Below are positions 39,586-49,578 of a DNA stretch of 64,000 nucleotides, in pieces. Under the pieces are notes generated by a model, which saw only the letters and a program-made list of their open reading frames with translations, did no database searches and was not told where the DNA came from. A program made the position numbers and the translations under genes. Location: contig CAWGCL010000004.1 in NCBI GenBank assembly GCA_963820995.1, positions 1,149,538 to 1,213,537 of the forward strand, given 5' to 3'. Source of the stretch: JAGTVG01 sp963820995 (GTDB lineage: Bacteria; Bacteroidota; Bacteroidia; Cytophagales; Cyclobacteriaceae). Numbering within the stretch: position 1 is the first letter of the stretch; each line of letters opens with the position of its first letter.

Positions 39586-40494
39586 ATGAACGACAAACTA
39601 AAATTGATTGTTGTATCAGGCCCCACCGGAATTGGAAAAACAGAACTTTCAGTTCAGCTTGCCAGGAAGTTGGATTGCGATATTCTATCGGCTGATTCAA
39701 GGCAGATTTACCGTGAAATGAATATCGGAACAGCTAAACCCACTCTTCAGGAATTAGAAGCTGCTAAACACTATTTTATAAATTATAAAAGCATACACGA
39801 ATACTATAGTGCTGGTCGGTTTGAGGTAGATGTTGTGAAATTGCTCAGTAAATACAGGAAGGGGACGATTTTGATGACAGGAGGATCAGGATTATATATT
39901 AAAGCCGTATGTGAGGGAATTGATGAATTTCCCGGCCCTGACCTGGCGCTTAGAAACAATCTTCAAATAAAGTTTGAGGAAAAAGGTTTAGATCACCTTA
40001 CTAATGAGTTGAAAAGTTTGGATTACGATACCTGGAAGTCCATTGATTTGAAAAATCCAAAAAGAGTGATTCGGGCATTGGAAGTTATTCAACAAACTGG
40101 CAGAAAATATTCTGAGTTAAAAAACAATGAAAAAAAAAGCAGAGACTTCGATGTCTTAAAAATAGGTCTAGATATGAATAGAGAAGACTTGTTTAACAGG
40201 ATCAACCTGCGTGTGGATGGCATGCTGGAAGCAGGATTGCTGGATGAGGTTCAGTCATTATTGCCTTTTAGAAACCTTACGGCTTTACAAACGGTAGGTT
40301 ACGCGGAGTTTTTTGAATATTTTGATGGCAAATATGACCTGGATGAAGCCATTCGTCTATGTAAACGTAATACCCGGAGATATGCGAAACGCCAGCTGAC
40401 CTGGTTTAGAAAAGATGAAAACATTCATTGGTTTTCGCCGGACAACTATGAACAAATTTTATCCCTGATCTCAAATTATATTGCCTCAAAATAG
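39586..40494 (+). CDS. miaA: tRNA dimethylallyltransferase
   Basis: A 302-residue enzyme that adds dimethylallyl to A37 of tRNAs reading codons that start with U. The N-terminal P-loop GPTGIGKTELS (12-22) and the DSRQIYREMNIGTAKPT motif are diagnostic, as are ITGGSGLYI-like MTGGSGLYIKAV and the C-terminal TRRYAKRQLTWFR. The length is normal. It is divergent from the hybrid kinase (about 100 bp spacer) and ahead of the amt operon. Confidence 0.97.
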   Translation: MNDKLKLIVVSGPTGIGKTELSVQLARKLDCDILSADSRQIYREMNIGTAKPTLQELEAAKHYFINYKSIHEYYSAGRFEVDVVKLLSKYRKGTILMTGGSGLYIKAVCEGIDEFPGPDLALRNNLQIKFEEKGLDHLTNELKSLDYDTWKSIDLKNPKRVIRALEVIQQTGRKYSELKNNEKKSRDFDVLKIGLDMNREDLFNRINLRVDGMLEAGLLDEVQSLLPFRNLTALQTVGYAEFFEYFDGKYDLDEAIRLCKRNTRRYAKRQLTWFRKDENIHWFSPDNYEQILSLISNYIASK

Positions 40495-40682
40495 CATTTC
40501 ATTTTATTCAAGGTGAAAAACAATCCCGTTTTCTCCGAAATATCGAAAAAAATAAAATTTGTAGCATAAATATAAGCCAATATTATATTTATTTGCATAA
40601 TATTTTTATTATTGCATCTAAATTATATCCAACAAATTATAAAATCACATAAATTATTATAAATCAGGTTTAAAATTAATCG

Positions 40683-42017
40683 ATGAAAAAGTTTAATTGG
40701 AAAGTTTTGTATGTTACAGGCTTCTTTTTTCTATTAAGTTCTGGAAGTCTGTTTGCTTCTGATGGAGTTGAAATTGACAGCGGCGCCACAGCATGGATGC
40801 TTACCTCAACAGCCCTTGTATTGTTAATGGTACCCGGGTTGGCTATGTTTTATGGCGGATTGGTAAGGACTAAGAATGTGTTAGGCACTATGATGCATAG
40901 TTTTGCAGCTATGGGTGTGATGACTGTATTGTGGGTGATAGTGGGATACAGCATGACCTTTGGCAGCAATGTATTATGGGGATGGTTTGGCTGGAATTCA
41001 GCCTATGTATTCCTGGATGGAATTGATAATTCTATTCTTGAGGCGGGTGTTCCGGAATATGTGTTCTCCATGTTCCAGGGAAAGTTTGCAATTATTACTC
41101 CTGCCTTAATTGCTGGTGCATTTGCAGAAAGGGTGAATTTCAAGGCCTATGTATTTTTTATTGCCGTATGGGGCCTGTTGGTATATAATCCTTTATGTCA
41201 TTGGGTATGGGCAGAAGACGGTTTTCTATTTAACCTGGGAGCCAATGGGGCGATCGATTTTGCCGGAGGTACAGTGGTACACATTTCTGCCGGAGTGAGC
41301 GGTTTAATAGCTGCCATTTATCTGGGGGCAAGAAGAGGCTTTCCTAAAACCAGTATGCCGCCAAGCAACCTTGTAATGACGATGATAGGCGGTGGTCTCC
41401 TATGGGTAGGTTGGTTTGGTTTCAATGCCGGGAGCAGTATCTCCAGTGGATTATCCACCGCTCAGGCACTGACAGCCACTCAGGTTGCTGCTGCTTCAGG
41501 TGCTATCGCCTGGGTAGTTATTGAGTATTTTCATGCGGGTAAAGCCACCGCACTTGGATTTGTTTCCGGTATCCTCGCCGGTCTTGTTGCGGTAACCCCT
41601 GCTGCAGGAGTGGTTAAGCCATTCGGGGCTTTTATCTTAGGGATCATCGCCTCGGGATTATGTTATTATGCGATTATAATGAAAAATAAGCTTGGATACG
41701 ACGATAGCCTGGATGCATTTGGTATACATGGCATTGGTGGTATTGTGGGAGCCATTTTCCTTACTTTCTTTATACGAGAGGCCTGGATGGCAGACGCTGC
41801 TGCTGCAGCTGGCGGAAGCTGGACAATGATGCAACAATTGGGAGTACAGGTAGCTGCTGTTCTGATAGCAATTGTTTATGCGGCTGTACTAACACTTATT
41901 CTGATCTGGATTACTGATAAGTTATTTGGAATGAGGTCAACAGTAAAGAATGAAATGGAAGGACTTGACAGTGCCTATCATGGTGAACATGGATATGGAA
42001 TGCTTAACCCTAACTAG
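40683..42017 (+). CDS. amt: Ammonium transporter
   Basis: A 444-residue Amt/Rh channel with a signal-like N-terminal segment (ends SLFASDG), then 11 membrane helices. Conserved features are MLTSTALVLLMVPGLAMFYGG, DFAGGTVVHISAGVSG with the first pore His, and FGIHGIGGIVGAI with the second pore His. It moves ammonium across the inner membrane. A glnB-type gene follows by 8 bp, the classic amtB-glnK pair in which PII blocks the channel when nitrogen is plentiful. The upstream spacer is AT-rich, with no clear NtrC or promoter box. Confidence 0.97.
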   Translation: MKKFNWKVLYVTGFFFLLSSGSLFASDGVEIDSGATAWMLTSTALVLLMVPGLAMFYGGLVRTKNVLGTMMHSFAAMGVMTVLWVIVGYSMTFGSNVLWGWFGWNSAYVFLDGIDNSILEAGVPEYVFSMFQGKFAIITPALIAGAFAERVNFKAYVFFIAVWGLLVYNPLCHWVWAEDGFLFNLGANGAIDFAGGTVVHISAGVSGLIAAIYLGARRGFPKTSMPPSNLVMTMIGGGLLWVGWFGFNAGSSISSGLSTAQALTATQVAAASGAIAWVVIEYFHAGKATALGFVSGILAGLVAVTPAAGVVKPFGAFILGIIASGLCYYAIIMKNKLGYDDSLDAFGIHGIGGIVGAIFLTFFIREAWMADAAAAAGGSWTMMQQLGVQVAAVLIAIVYAAVLTLILIWITDKLFGMRSTVKNEMEGLDSAYHGEHGYGMLNPN

Positions 42018-42025
42018 AATTTGAC

Positions 42026-42373
42026 ATGAAACTGATTACTGCAATTATAAATGAAACTAAACTCGACCAGGTTCGAGAAGCACTGATAGAAGCTGAAATT
42101 ACCCGGATCACAGTATCCCGGGTATCTGGCCATGGCCAGCAAATAGCAGAAGAGGATATAATCAGGGGCCAGAAGCTGGTCCCAAATCTGGTGCCAAAGG
42201 TTCGGCTTGAGATCGCCGTAAATAACGAATATGTTGATATTACCGTTGACACCATCATAAAAGCTGCCAGAACTAATTCCCATGGCGTTGTGGGAGATGG
42301 AAAAATCTTTATTACCGCCCTTGAGGAATGTATTCGAATTCGGACAAACGAAAGAGGAAGCAAAGCAATTTAA
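42026..42373 (+). CDS. glnB: PII signal-transduction protein (GlnK/GlnB family)
   Basis: A 115-residue PII protein. The core PKVRLEIAV and the C-terminal DGKIFI motif identify it; they shape the ATP and 2-oxoglutarate site. In the T-loop (about 37-55, GHGQQIAEEDIIRGQKLVP) the tyrosine uridylylated in E. coli is replaced by leucine, and the second T-loop tyrosine by isoleucine, so uridylylation by GlnD is not expected. Control would rest on ligand binding. It is coupled with amt (8 bp gap) and followed at once by a strong terminator. Confidence 0.95.
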   Translation: MKLITAIINETKLDQVREALIEAEITRITVSRVSGHGQQIAEEDIIRGQKLVPNLVPKVRLEIAVNNEYVDITVDTIIKAARTNSHGVVGDGKIFITALEECIRIRTNERGSKAI

Positions 42374-42384
42374 TGGATAATTTG

Positions 42385-42421
42385 GGGAGGCCTGCAAATA
42401 TGAATGGCCTCCCTTTTTTTT
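42385..42421 (+). terminator. Intrinsic terminator of amt-glnB
   Basis: GGGAGGCC (42385-42392) pairs with GGCCTCCC (42406-42413), followed by eight T. Perfect 8-bp GC-rich stem, 13-nt loop. Confidence 0.9.
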
Positions 42422-42707
42422 AAATTAAGTCTTTGAATTTTTTTTATCAAAAGAAAGGCACATCACTCTTTTACCATTCTCAGGGATTACATTCCTGCCA
42501 TTATTTCATTTTCAACTGTTAAATCCTGCGATTACCTTAATTATAAAACCCGAATAAAAATTTCTATTTCGGCCCTTAACATGCCATATTTGTCCTTTAA
42601 TAAATGCTCCAATTAATTTTTTAACAGGAACTCTATAAAATGTACTTTTTCTATCCTATCTTAAGATTTTTCAACGATAGATATGATAAAATATAATTCC
42701 AATAATT

Positions 42708-44536
42708 ATGCAATTGACCATATACGACATTCTGATTATCTGCCTCTACCTGGCGTCTACTGTGATAATCGGCCTTGTATTAAGAAGACGGGCCCAAAAA
42801 AATAAACAAAATTATCTGCTTGGAGGGAACAGGTTGCCCTGGTATCTGCTTGGGCTATCAAACGCATCCGGAATGTTCGATATATCGGGCACCATGTGGC
42901 TTGTTACCATATTGTTTGTGTATGGATTGAAAAGCGTCTGGCTTCCATGGTTATGGCCTGTTTTTAACCAGATCTTTTTAATGGTATTTCTTTCCATGTG
43001 GTTAAGAAGATCTAATGTAACTACTGGAGCGGAATGGATTGGTACACGCTTCGGTTTTGGAGGGGGCGCCAGGTTAAGTCATAAAATTGTGGTCATTTTT
43101 GCCTTGATCATGGGCCTGGGCTACCTGGCTTATGGATTTATAGGATTGGGTAAATTCGTCGAGATCTTTCTTCCCTGGGAAATTGTATCCCCCTATATCC
43201 CATTTGAAGTGGCCCCTGAATATGTGGCCCATGTTTATGGTATTGTATTTACTTTATTTGCGGTATTGTATGCACTACTCGGCGGGATGATGAGTATTGT
43301 CTGGGCGGATCTCATTCAATATATAATAATGGCACTTTCGAGCATTGTCATTGGGATCATAGCCATGAATGCCATGGCGGCGAATGATTTTCTGGTACCG
43401 GAAGGGTGGATAGTCCATTTTTTGGATGGAACCTTGATCTAGACTGGTCGGGAATAGTTACTGAAGTGAACAGGAAAATTTCGGAAGACGGATTTTCCTT
43501 GTTTTCCGTGTTGTTTATGATGATGGTCTTTAAGGGCATCCTGGTGAGTATGGCGGGCCCGGCACCAACCTATGACATGCAGAAGATCCTGTCATCTAAA
43601 TCACCTAGAGAAGCTGCCCTGATGAGTGGCTCTGTATCCTTAATCCTGATGCCCATCAGGTATTTCATGATCGCCGGTTTTGCAATATTAGGATTAATAT
43701 ATTATGATAAACTGGACCTGATCGTTGCAGGAAAAATCGATTTTGAACAGATTCTCCCTTCAGCCATCAATGAGTTTGTCCCGGTTGGGTTTATGGGATT
43801 GTTGCTGGCTGGTTTGCTTGCTGCTTTTATGTCGACCTTTGCAGGTACCCTGAACGCCACACAGGCATATATCGTAAATGATATCTATTTGAAATACATC
43901 AATCCCAAAGCATCCAATATTAAAATAAAATCCATCAATTATATTGCAGGACTTTCAATGGTAACGATAAGTATCATTTTTGGATTCTATGCAAAAGATG
44001 TAAATGATGTCTTACAATGGATCGTTTCCGGCTTATACGGAAGTTATGTGGCTGCCAATGTACTGAAATGGTACTGGTGGCGGTTTAATGGTCATGGATT
44101 CTTCTGGGGAATGGTTGGCGGATTAATTCCTGCCTTATCCTTCAGATATATTTTCCCAGGTATTTTGGATCTGTATTATTTCCCTTTAATGCTCCTGATA
44201 GCGGTGATAGGATGTATCCTTGGCACCTATCTTGCACCTCCGGTCGATGAGGAAGTCTTGAAGAAATTTTATAAGAATGTACGCCCATGGGGCTTTTGGA
44301 AGCCTATCCATGATAAGGTAGTAGCCGAGGACCCCGATTTTAAAAGAAATACTAATTTCAAATGGGACATGTTTAATGTAGTAATTGGAACCATCTGGCA
44401 AACCGCGCTTGTGATCTTTCCTATCTATATTATATTACTTGAAGGTGTTCCTACAATGATCAGTATTGCAGTGGCCATTGTATGCACCTTCATCCTTAAG
44501 AAAACATGGTGGGATAAACTTCCAAAAGACAAATAA
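42708..44536 (+). pseudogene. Sodium:solute symporter (SSS family), frameshifted
   Basis: Two frames, 42708-43442 and about 43406-44536, each encode half of one SSS-type transporter of about 609 residues. They join at FLVPEGW/DSPFFGWN near 43409, where one G appears to be missing. The first half has the usual N-terminal helices (YDILIICLYLASTVIIGL, GLSNASGMFDISGTMW, ADLIQYIIM) and the second has MAGPAPTYDMQKILSSKSP and LLLAGLLAAFMSTFAGTLN. These permeases take up sugars or other solutes with sodium. A GH94 phosphorylase gene follows, suggesting disaccharide uptake. Neither half alone should transport. Confidence 0.9.
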
Positions 44537-44561
44537 TGTTGTATCAATCAAAATTAAAAGA

Positions 44562-47002
44562 ATGAAATACGGACATTTCGACGATAGAAATAAGGAATAT
44601 GTTATAACAGATCCCAAAACACCTTATCCCTGGATCAATTACCTGGGGAATCGAAGATTTTTTCAGCCTGATCTCAAATACGGCTGGTGGATATTCTTTT
44701 TATAAGGATGCGAAATTTAGAAGGATTACACGGTACAGATATAATAATGTCCCAATAGATGATGGGGGAAAATATTTTTATATCAAAGATGGTGAGACGA
44801 TATGGTCACCCGGCTGGAAACCTGTAAAAACAGAACTGGATAAATATGAATGCCGTCATGGACTTAGTTATACCCGTATTTAAGGGCAGAAAAATGAATT
44901 GTCTGCTGAAGTCCTGTATTTTGTTCCCCTTGGGTTCTGGGGAGAGATCCAGAAGGTAAGCCTGAAGAATGTAGGAGAGGAGAGAAAAAAGTTTAAATTA
45001 TTTTCATTTGTTGAGTGGTGCCTCTGGAATGCAGAGGACGATCATGACCAATTTTCAGAGGAACTTCTCGACCGGGGAAGTAGAGATTGAAGGATCAGTA
45101 ATATATCACAAGACGGAATACAAAGAGCGGAGAGATCATTATGCTTTCTACTCCGTAAACTCAGAGATTGATGGATTCGAAACGGATAGGGATGCTTTTC
45201 TTGGATTGTATAATGGATTTGAAAAGCCATGCTGCTGTTGAAAAAGGCAGTTTAGATAACAATATCGCACACGGGTGGTCTCCTATAGCATCACATTGCA
45301 TTGAAATTGAACTGGAACCTGGAGAATCCAAAAACCTGATATTCATGCTTGGGTATGTGGAGAACGAAGCTTCAAAGAAATGGGAATCAAAGGGAATTAT
45401 CAATAAGCAGAAGGCAAAGGATATGATCTCCTCTTTTGATTCTGTTGAGCAAGTGGATAAAGCACTTACAGAATTGGGTCATTTCTGGGATGACCTGCTT
45501 TCAAAATACCAGGTGGAAAGTGGTGACGAGAAGCTGGATAGAATGGTGAACATCTGGAATCAATATCAATGTATGATAACCTTCAATTTTTCAAGAAGTG
45601 CTTCCTATTTCGAATCCGGGATTGGCAGGGGTATGGGATTTCGGGATTCCAACCAGGACTTGATTGGATTTGTACACCAGGTCCCTGAAAGGGCCCGTGA
45701 AAGAATCCTTGATATCGCAGCTACGCAATTTGAGGACGGCGGAGCATACCATCAATACCAACCATTAACAAAAAGAGGAAATGATGATGTAGGGGGAAAT
45801 TTCAATGATGATCCATTATGGCTCATACTATCCACTACAGCTTATATTAAAGAAACCGGGGACTATTCAATATTAGAAGAACAAGTCCCCTTTGATAATG
45901 ATGAAAGTGTAGCCCGGAGTCATTTTGAACATTTGAGAAGATCTTTTTATCATGTGGTTAATAACCTCGGACCCCATGGTTTGCCATTGATCGGCAGGGC
46001 AGACTGGAATGATTGCCTGAACCTGAATTGCTTTTCAAATGATCCTAATGAATCTTTTCAGACGACCGAGAATAAAGAAGGCGGTGAGGCGGAATCTGTT
46101 ATGATTGCCGGCATGTTTGTATTATATGGTACCGAGTTTGTCAATTTGTGTAAAAAAATAGGCAAAAATGAGCTTGTTAAAGAAGCAGAAAGACATATAA
46201 AGAATATGAAGGCTGCAATCGATCAGTATGGTTGGGATGGGAAGTGGTTTATCCGGGCCTACGATTTTTACGGTAAAAAAGTGGGAAGTGATGAAAACGA
46301 TGAAGGGAAGATATTTATAGAATCACAGGGATTTTGTACCATGGCTGGGATTGGATTGGAAGATGGCCGTGCAAAGACAGCCCTCGATTCAGTTAAAGAA
46401 AGACTGGATTGTGAATACGGAATAGTACTTAATAATCCGGCCTTTACCCGGTATATAATTGAATATGGAGAGATCTCTACCTATCCGGCGGGATATAAGG
46501 AAAATGCAGGTATTTTCTGCCATAATAATCCATGGATCATGATTGGTGAGACGCTGCTTGGTAGGGGAGACCGGGCTTATGAATACTATAAAAAAATAGC
46601 CCCATCTTTTCTTGAAGATATAAGTGACCTTCATAAAACGGAACCCTATGTATATGCCCAGATGGTTGCAGGGAAAGATGCATTTAAACCCGGGGAAGCT
46701 AAAAATTCCTGGTTAACTGGAACTGCGGCATGGAATTACTATGCCATTACCCAATACATCCTGGGGATTCAACCGGATTATGACGGAATGATCATCGATC
46801 CTTGTGTGCCAGAAAGTTGGGATGGCTTCAAGCATAATAAGAAATTTCAGGGGTGCTGTTATATCAGATCGAGGTTAAAAATCCGGACCATGTGAGTAAG
46901 GGTGTAAAATCGATCACAGTAAATGGCAGCACGATTGATGGCCCTTTAATCCCGATATTCTCAGAGGGGAGCGCAAACCAGGTTGAAATACTTATGGGTT
47001 AA
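44562..47002 (+). pseudogene. GH94 family phosphorylase (cellobiose/chitobiose-phosphorylase type), heavily degraded
   Basis: The gene starts MKYGHFDDRNKEYVI at 44562 and should encode about 810 residues. Reading across frames shows a base insertion near 44652, a TAA stop at 44881-44883, insertions near 45043 and 45230, and two more near 46851-46861. The longest intact piece (about 45230-46850) carries the catalytic core: GRGMGFRDSNQDL, HQYQPLTKRGNDDVGGNF and the DWNDCLNL motif with the general-acid Asp. The true C-terminus (SKGVKSITVNGSTIDGPLI, stop 47000-47002) is in another frame. Working homologues phosphorolyse beta-linked disaccharides in the cytosol, saving ATP; the symporter upstream would supply the sugar. 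As read, this gene is dead. Confidence 0.92.
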
Positions 47003-47011
47003 ACAAAAATA

Positions 47012-47035
47012 TAATCCCGCCATTTGGCGGGATTA
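47012..47035 (+). terminator. Hairpin after the GH94 gene
   Basis: TAATCCCGCC (47012-47021), four-base loop, GGCGGGATTA (47026-47035): a perfect 10-bp stem starting 10 bp after the GH94 stop. There is no T run, so termination may be weak or the hairpin may serve RNA stability. Confidence 0.55.
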
Positions 47036-47121
47036 CGAAGGAACTAAGAAAGCAGAGGTGATCGGAATTTAACTAATAATTGTGGTCAATTATTTTTATT
47101 AAATTTTAAGCCATGCGTGAT

Positions 47122-47385
47122 CTACTCGTTTTCATAGCATAGACGGAAAAATTTCTTTCCCGTTATTTCAGTTATTAGATCTGATTTACTTATTAATCTT
47201 TCTATTTTGTATTCATTTCCAGTCCCAAATGCAATTACATTGAAATCCTGATCTAAGATCTCAACTGAAACTTCTTCAATCTCATTTTTCGCTTGGAATT
47301 CATCCATTACTTCCAGAACATCGTATTTTAATTCAGAATCGCTAGTATTTATAACTGATTCTATATCCATTAGAGGTAATTGCAC
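47122..47385 (-). CDS. Hypothetical protein, 87 aa
   Basis: An acidic 87-residue protein, no signal or membrane segment, no known motif. It contains alternating hydrophobic and charged residues, likely alpha/beta. The frame is clean and has coding-like composition. It lies next to another small minus-strand gene (47697-47894), but they are over 300 bp apart. Function unknown. Confidence 0.5.
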   Translation of the reverse strand: MQLPLMDIESVINTSDSELKYDVLEVMDEFQAKNEIEEVSVEILDQDFNVIAFGTGNEYKIERLISKSDLITEITGKKFFRLCYENE

Positions 47386-47696
47386 TGGACTTTTGAATAT
47401 TAACCACTATGAGGAGAAAGAGGCATCCAAGTAATTGAGCTATTTTTAGGTTTTTCATGGTAATAGTAATTTAATCTCACCCTAAAATATGCCAAGCGCG
47501 TGCCAAACTTTACAAATACCTCTAAATCAGGCTGTTATGTTTTGGATAAATTTTAGATATTGTATCAAAACCGGACACAGGGCTTAATTATGTATTAAAA
47601 ACATATAGAAATCACAAGAAAAGAGCGGTCCGGCAGGAGAGGCTTAAAATAATTTCAAAAAGTGTACGAAAATGAACAATAAGGTGCTGTTGTGGC
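47386..47696. other. Intergenic stretch, nothing recognised
   Basis: A 311-bp spacer between two small minus-strand genes. AT-rich; no repeat, hairpin or promoter motif of note was seen. Confidence 0.4.
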
Positions 47697-47894
47697 TTAA
47701 ATTCTTAATTCTGCGACATCTACTTTCAGATTTCTGATCAGCATTGAGAAATCAGCGAGTTTGTTCCTTTCCAGATTAATAATTACCGTAAAATCATCAT
47801 CAAAGCCCGCTGAACTGATCGCAGGATTGAATAAGATCTTATTGCAAAGATTTTTAAATTCACTCAAATTTTTACTTTTCAATTCAAATTGCAT
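47697..47894 (-). CDS. Hypothetical protein, 65 aa
   Basis: A 65-residue cytosolic protein with a SSAGFDDDFTVIINLERN core; no known motif or signal. It could be a real small gene, given its coding-like composition and plausible start, but there is no further support. Confidence 0.42.
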   Translation of the reverse strand: MQFELKSKNLSEFKNLCNKILFNPAISSAGFDDDFTVIINLERNKLADFSMLIRNLKVDVAELRI

Positions 47895-48194
47895 TGTAAT
47901 TCAATTTTAGGTGCTTTTAATAGCAATTCAGGTCATTTTATTATACATGACTTGACTTCATCATTGATTTTGAAATGACGAATAATGGAAATGAACTGGA
48001 ATTTTTCAGGTATGAGTGATTCAGAAAAATCTTTTTCGGTGTTTACCTTTTTGGGGGGAAACGGATATATGTTCAGATAAACATTATAAACAACCAGATT
48101 TAAACACAATATGTGAAAGAATAAAACCAGCTATGTAACCAACCAATAGTATAGTGACCTAACCATCCGTATTTATTCACATTTTTTAGTAGCT
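47895..48194. other. Intergenic stretch, nothing recognised
   Basis: A 300-bp AT-rich spacer between divergent genes (47697-47894 on minus, 48195 on plus), so it should hold both promoters. No clear -7/-33 pair was found. Confidence 0.35.
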
Positions 48195-48824
48195 ATGATT
48201 ACTGTGAAACGGATATTGCTAATATTATTCATCATTTTTGGCTGCCTTGTATCAGTTAAAGCCAGAGAGCGAAGAGAAATTAAAGGTGTATTGATTACAG
48301 CATCTTGTGACACCCTTCATGGATATATAAAAAAGATCTCAGATAAAAAGCAATTTGAAACTATTGTATTCAGAAAGGCGTCTGAGCTTGAATTTCAGGA
48401 ATATGATCCACTTTTTGTGGAGGCTTTTATATCGGATGAGTTCAGCCTGATCTCCCATAAAATAACCATTAACAACGTAGATCAGTATATTTTTATTGAA
48501 AAGATATATGATGGGAAAATGGACTTGTATTTTTCAAGGTTGGAGATCACTTCCGACCTGATCAACGATTACTATGATCTCTTTTTTGTTGAGATTGAAG
48601 AAGGATTAATAATACAGCTAAGGAAACAGTTTCTGATCCGTACTTTAACTGCGATATTCAATGATTCGGATTGTACACTTGCCCGGATTGACACCGGAAA
48701 ATTTGATTATTATTATTATAAAGATAATAAACTGATTGATCTATTCGCAACGTATGATAATTGCGAACGTCCTGATCTGGTATTAAAAATAAATCCGCGA
48801 AATGCCAAAATTCTTAATCCCTGA
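48195..48824 (+). CDS. Secreted hypothetical protein, 209 aa
   Basis: A signal peptide (1-23, ending SVKARE) is followed by a mixed alpha/beta protein. It begins GVLITASCDTLHGYIK, a pattern shared by a group of secreted Bacteroidota proteins that open with GYI-like sequence and a D-T-L/I motif. Toward the end it has YDNCERPDL and the tail PRNAKILN. The pseudogene at 49115 has the same layout (signal, ILSQGDALYSKIK, then RNAKRLIRIN), so I take them as relatives. Function unknown; periplasmic or surface location likely. Confidence 0.7.
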   Translation: MITVKRILLILFIIFGCLVSVKARERREIKGVLITASCDTLHGYIKKISDKKQFETIVFRKASELEFQEYDPLFVEAFISDEFSLISHKITINNVDQYIFIEKIYDGKMDLYFSRLEITSDLINDYYDLFFVEIEEGLIIQLRKQFLIRTLTAIFNDSDCTLARIDTGKFDYYYYKDNKLIDLFATYDNCERPDLVLKINPRNAKILNP

Positions 48825-49114
48825 TCCAGGCTTTTAAGACAGGAACGGGTAGTTATATAACTTCAAAGAAAAGGTTTTTCTAAAATCAAATCCAAAGAAA
48901 GTTTGAATACAATGTTTCTGATTAGGATATTCTTAAAACAGCCCAAAAAAGAGAAAATATTCAATTCTATCCTTACTTTTCCTAATTCAGTCCAATAAAT
49001 TTCTAAAGACTTCATCCCTTAATCCTGTTTAATTTAAATCAAATAAAATAGAGGGTTTAAATTTTATTGAATTAATAATTCTATATAGATTTTGTGATTG
49101 TTTTCTTTGCTTAT

Positions 49115-49555
49115 ATGAAAATACGCTTAACCGTTTTAGCCATTTTAGGAGTAATCTGTTTATCTCCTGGAGTTTATGCGTAGAAAAGTGCATCTTATGT
49201 TATATTGTCTCAAGGGGATGCATTGTATAGTAAAATAAAAATGGATGTTTCAGGTCATGCCAAATTGAAGATTGAAGATACTGGGGAATCAATAAAATAC
49301 AGGCCGGACGAATTCCATTTTATTGAGTGGAAAGAGAAAATTCTGGACTCAAAAGGGTGCTAAAGGGAAGTGTTGCAAGCATCAAAAAGTAAAAGGAGGT
49401 ATTAAGGGAGTTTATGAGTGATAATGAGGATATCTTAGCGGAGATCAAACGCAGCGGATGGAATGAAAAAAATGTGTTGCAGTTGGTTACGCTCTATAAT
49501 TCCTGATACACGGAATGCAAAAAGACTGATCAGGATAAATCCTGACCAGTTCTGA
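49115..49555 (+). pseudogene. Degraded paralogue of the 48195 secreted protein
   Basis: ATG at 49115 gives a signal peptide (MKIRLTVLAILGVICLSPG...) that ends directly in TAG at 49181-49183, where CAG would give the usual Ala-Gln cleavage end. The same frame continues with SASYVILSQGDALYSKIK up to TAA at 49361. A later frame from 49414 (MSDNEDILAEIKRSGWNEKN) and a third tail (RNAKRLIRINPDQF, stop 49553-49555) complete the family pattern. So there is one nonsense mutation and at least two frame changes. Non-functional. Confidence 0.7.
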
Positions 49556-49578
49556 TATATAAGAGATTTGAGTATTGA

